NCBI GenBank assembly: GCA_017560945.1
Contig: JAFZDY010000049.1
Coordinates: 1 to 64,000, forward strand
Direction: 5' to 3'
DNA: 64,000 nucleotides
Source of the DNA: Bacteroidaceae bacterium
GTDB taxonomy: Bacteria > Bacteroidota > Bacteroidia > Bacteroidales > Bacteroidaceae
In this document: positions 61,165-64,000 of the stretch, piece after piece
Position numbering within the stretch: the stretch's first letter is position 1
How the letters are laid out: each line of letters opens with the position of its first letter
Position numbers and translations under genes: made by a program
Notes under the pieces: generated by a model
Databases searched by the model: none
Told to the model about the DNA's origin: nothing
The model's input: only the letters and a program-made list of their open reading frames with translations

Positions 61165-64000
61165 TTATTTGATTTTTACTTTAATACTTTCTCCTTTGTA
61201 TTTTACAGATTTTACTATGCGTTGATGATTGTCTTCCGATGTGGAAACAATGTGAAGTATATGTTCTTTAGTAGATTCGGGGTAGTTACCCTGTTGATTC
61301 TCTATGGTAAGTTCTTGTTCCTTTTCGTTGTAGGAAATCGGAATTTGCAGATATTCACCACGCTCGTAGGCATATGTCACTCCGTTGTCTTCGTAATAGG
61401 TGAAAGTCCCATCCGCTCCTTGGTAGATATGGATTGTGAGTGTATCAGCCATGAACTCTGCTGTATGTTGTATGGGTTTTCCGGTCACAAGAATGCTCCC
61501 AGCTGGCACATAGAGGGGGATACGTCCATATGGGGCAGAGGCGTTCAATGTCTGTCCACCTTCGTATTTCTTTCCAGTATAAAAGTCGTACCATATGTGT
61601 CCCTTTGGTAGATAAACCTGTCGGCTACGTGCCTTATATTCATATACGGGTGATACCATTAAGGAGGGGCCTAACATATATTGGTCTCCAATGTTGTAGG
61701 TCTCTTTATCATCCGTGAAGTCCATGGCCAATGCGCGCATTAGTGTATAATCGGAGTGGTGAGTTGCACCAGCCAAACTATACAAATAGGGCATGAGTTT
61801 ATATCTTAAGTCGAGGTAATAAGCCATGCTTTCATAAGCCTCGTGTCCTTCTGGAGCAATGTGCCATGGTTCGCGATAAGGATATTGACCATGACTACGG
61901 AAGAGCGGACAGAGGGCTCCGAATTGAAACCAACGGGTGTTTAATTCGCGCCATTCGTCCAACGTATTGCTTTCTTTGCCATTTCTTAAATAGTCGTTGT
62001 ATGCGTTTACATAACGATTTTCTACACAAAAACCTCCGATATCCATGGTCCAGAAGGGTATTCCACTGAGCGAGAAGTTGATGCCTGCAGGAATTTGAGC
62101 CTTCAAGTCTTCCCAACGCGAAGCTATGTCGCCACTCCACGTAGCGGTAGAGTAACGTTGGAGACCCGCAAAGCCCGAGCGGGTAAGTTGGAATACGCGA
62201 CGGTCGGCATCCTCCTCGCGAAGGCCAGTATAGATGGCATGGGCATTCATCAGTGCGTAGGCATTGAAGTATTCGGCAGAAGGGCCAAGAGCAGTAGGGC
62301 CACACAGTGCCTTGCGATACTCCATATCGGTACAATCGCGCACGTTAGGTTCACTGGCATCCATCCACCAGGCATCTATGCCCAAAGGGTATAGGTGATC
62401 TCGCAATTGTTCCCAAAATAATTTTCTTGCTCCATAACTGTATGCATCATAGAAGGAGCCGATGTATCCGGGGCCTATCCAGTCGCGGATGCTATCCTTC
62501 ACGGCCTGCTGGTACATCCATCCTTGTCGGTCAAACTCCTTGTAATGGTCGGTAGAAGCATAAAATTTTGGCCATACTGATATCATCAGATGGGCATTCT
62601 TTTCATGAACTTCGTTCACCATTCCTTGTGGGTCGGGAAAACGTGATGGGTCAAACTCGTGGCTTCCCCATGAATCTTCTGGCCAATAACTCCAATCCTG
62701 CACAATGTTGTCGATAGGTAGTTTACGGCGTCGGAATTCGTCTAAAGTTTCGGTCAATTCCTTCTGTGTCTTGTATCGTTCGCGACTCTGCCAATATCCC
62801 ATGGCCCAACGGGGCATGACAGGGGACTTACCCGTGAGTGTGCGGTATCCACTGATCACCTCGTCCATCGTTTCACCTACAATAAAGTAATAATCAATCT
62901 GCTCCTCCATCTCATTCCAAATGGTTAAGCGATTACGCTCTTCTGTTGTACGAGGAGTGAGTACACGAAGACCGCAATACGATTCTCCTCCATCGGGCTT
63001 CCACTCTATACGTAATTTTACACGTTTGCCCTTTACCATAGATAGTGTGAATTTATAGCCGTTCGGATTCCAAGCTGTGCGCCATCGTTCGGGCACAATG
63101 ACTTGGTCATCAGCATACACACTTACATATCCTGCGTAGTAAAGTAAGAAATTATGTATGCCTGATTCATGTGGTTCCAACCATCCCTCGTATGTTACTT
63201 CCGCTCCGTTCAGGGGTACTTCTTTTGGTAGATTTTTGATTGTTTTCAGATTCTCGAAGTAAAGTGAATCTTCACATCGAACATAAGGCTCTTTCATTCT
63301 TCTGTGCCTATATGTCCCTGTGAGGCTTCCTGCTTCGCCTCTGTCATTGTACAATGTAAAGGCATGGTGCAATTGGGCGTACTCGCGCGAATCTCCTACT
63401 CGTCCCATCGAATAACTATCCCATAAAAGACCATATCCGTGTGTAGAAACGATGAAGGGGATAGATACTTTAGTGTTGTATTGAAATAGTTCTTCGCTAC
63501 GTCCTTTATAATTGAACTCATCAGCTTGATGTTGGCCAAGTCCGTAGAGAGCCTCCTCTTCGTTGCCCGTAAAACTATAGCAAGTTGTGTATGCTTTTGT
63601 CCCCTCTATTTCGATAGGTGTGAACGAACGAGTAGGTCGATGTTCTGCTAATAGAGGAGTACCATCAGGGCGTAAAAACGATATTCTTCCATCTGTAAGG
63701 TCTATTCGTGTTGTCACTTTGGAGGTCTTAACCATAGCAGCCCTCAAGTCTTGTGACGCTTTGTATTTAGGTCGTTCCCACGAGCGGGGTATCACTATTA
63801 AACTGCTATCTTTTGGAAACGTATTATCGGGTGTTATGGTTACTCTGATGATGTTTTCCGTCATAGGTTGTACACATACGGTGTGTTCCCCATATGCTGC
63901 TTTTACCACTACCGTACTATCTGTATGGTGTATATGTGGTATTCTTTCCTCTGCAGATACTTGTGTACATAAGGTAAGGGACGAAGCCAATAAAAAGATT
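61165..64000 (-). CDS. GH31 alpha-xylosidase/glucosidase with PA14 domain (5' end outside window)
   Basis: The frame is open to the right edge; a TTG at 63990 is not a likely start because a signal peptide (FLLASSLTLCTQVSA) continues upstream. The GH31 N-terminal beta-sandwich is interrupted by a PA14-type insert (about residues 235-340, starting near KNLPKEVPLNGAEV). The nucleophile is Asp544 in WWMDASEP (numbered from 63990), with the acid Asp in TWSGDIAS about 80 residues later. The PA14-in-GH31 layout is that of the Bacteroides xyloglucan alpha-xylosidases. It acts with the GH95 enzyme. Confidence 0.93.
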   Translation of the reverse strand, partial: IFLLASSLTLCTQVSAEERIPHIHHTDSTVVVKAAYGEHTVCVQPMTENIIRVTITPDNTFPKDSSLIVIPRSWERPKYKASQDLRAAMVKTSKVTTRIDLTDGRISFLRPDGTPLLAEHRPTRSFTPIEIEGTKAYTTCYSFTGNEEEALYGLGQHQADEFNYKGRSEELFQYNTKVSIPFIVSTHGYGLLWDSYSMGRVGDSREYAQLHHAFTLYNDRGEAGSLTGTYRHRRMKEPYVRCEDSLYFENLKTIKNLPKEVPLNGAEVTYEGWLEPHESGIHNFLLYYAGYVSVYADDQVIVPERWRTAWNPNGYKFTLSMVKGKRVKLRIEWKPDGGESYCGLRVLTPRTTEERNRLTIWNEMEEQIDYYFIVGETMDEVISGYRTLTGKSPVMPRWAMGYWQSRERYKTQKELTETLDEFRRRKLPIDNIVQDWSYWPEDSWGSHEFDPSRFPDPQGMVNEVHEKNAHLMISVWPKFYASTDHYKEFDRQGWMYQQAVKDSIRDWIGPGYIGSFYDAYSYGARKLFWEQLRDHLYPLGIDAWWMDASEPNVRDCTDMEYRKALCGPTALGPSAEYFNAYALMNAHAIYTGLREEDADRRVFQLTRSGFAGLQRYSTATWSGDIASRWEDLKAQIPAGINFSLSGIPFWTMDIGGFCVENRYVNAYNDYLRNGKESNTLDEWRELNTRWFQFGALCPLFRSHGQYPYREPWHIAPEGHEAYESMAYYLDLRYKLMPYLYSLAGATHHSDYTLMRALAMDFTDDKETYNIGDQYMLGPSLMVSPVYEYKARSRQVYLPKGHIWYDFYTGKKYEGGQTLNASAPYGRIPLYVPAGSILVTGKPIQHTAEFMADTLTIHIYQGADGTFTYYEDNGVTYAYERGEYLQIPISYNEKEQELTIENQQGNYPESTKEHILHIVSTSEDNHQRIVKSVKYKGESIKVKIK

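Overview
The window looks like a chromosomal segment of a gut-type Bacteroidales (Bacteroides/Prevotella-like). Supporting signs are Bacteroidota promoters of the form TTTG-N19/20-TAnnTTTG (five clean single copies plus one tandem pair), families that are largely restricted to this phylum (DUF4251, DUF4494, DUF6057-like, YhcH, GH95, PA14-containing GH31), a likely type IX secretion C-terminal domain, a C10 (streptopain-like) peptidase, and a TamA-like lipoprotein. The exact genus cannot be fixed from sequence reading alone.

Layout. 1-2.95 kb is an accessory edge: an AbiE-type toxin/antitoxin pair (toxin truncated by the window) next to a small-protein/zeta-like ATPase pair that is bracketed by two collinear, hairpin-bearing direct repeats. 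3-17.6 kb is mostly housekeeping: a DegP protease, a DUF2148 protein, DUF4251, YggS, an aminotransferase and LolE-like permease, tRNA-Lys(CUU), a YycJ-like hydrolase, a TamA-like lipoprotein, an rRNA/tRNA methyltransferase, a small outer-membrane barrel protein and a cysteine synthase. 17.6-18.65 kb is about 1 kb without genes, but it is rich in inverted repeats. 18.65-22.5 kb holds an ADP-ribosylglycohydrolase and then a visibly AT-rich run of small accessory genes (CoiA-like nuclease, membrane and secreted proteins, HD hydrolase). 22.8-27.4 kb encodes a likely T9SS cargo protein, a WYL regulator and a large C10 peptidase whose catalytic domain appears interrupted by an inserted domain.

27.5-51.3 kb is a long metabolic block: uxaC and uxaB (divergent hexuronate catabolism), an ABC ATPase, a PAP2-phosphatase/beta-barrel fusion, glyA with a tandemly duplicated promoter, kdsB, an M16-like protein lacking the zinc motif, a 14-repeat MORN protein with an inositol monophosphatase-like enzyme, YhcH, the glycogen branching enzyme, a DUF6057-like membrane protein, recX, Fe-type sodB, a Cof-like HAD phosphatase, a flavin reductase, pyrIB, a TlpA-like lipoprotein and an FtsX/MacB-like permease. 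51.3-58.7 kb carries a precisely phased array of four small hairpins, corA, a hemerythrin-like protein translationally coupled to a LuxR regulator with a degenerate receiver, a LytS/LytTR two-component pair behind a structured leader, ispE and a cardiolipin synthase-like enzyme. 58.7-64 kb is the end of a polysaccharide utilisation locus: a GH95 alpha-L-fucosidase and a PA14-containing GH31 alpha-xylosidase, a combination that suggests fucosylated xyloglucan.

The most unusual content is non-coding: the 22-nt phased hairpin array (51379-51464), degenerate heptanucleotide arrays and a perfect 37-bp inverted repeat around cysK, four evenly spaced TTGTCACG arms (18151-18612), a short AT-rich repeat found both between genes and in frame inside yggS, and the repeats bracketing the zeta-like cassette.
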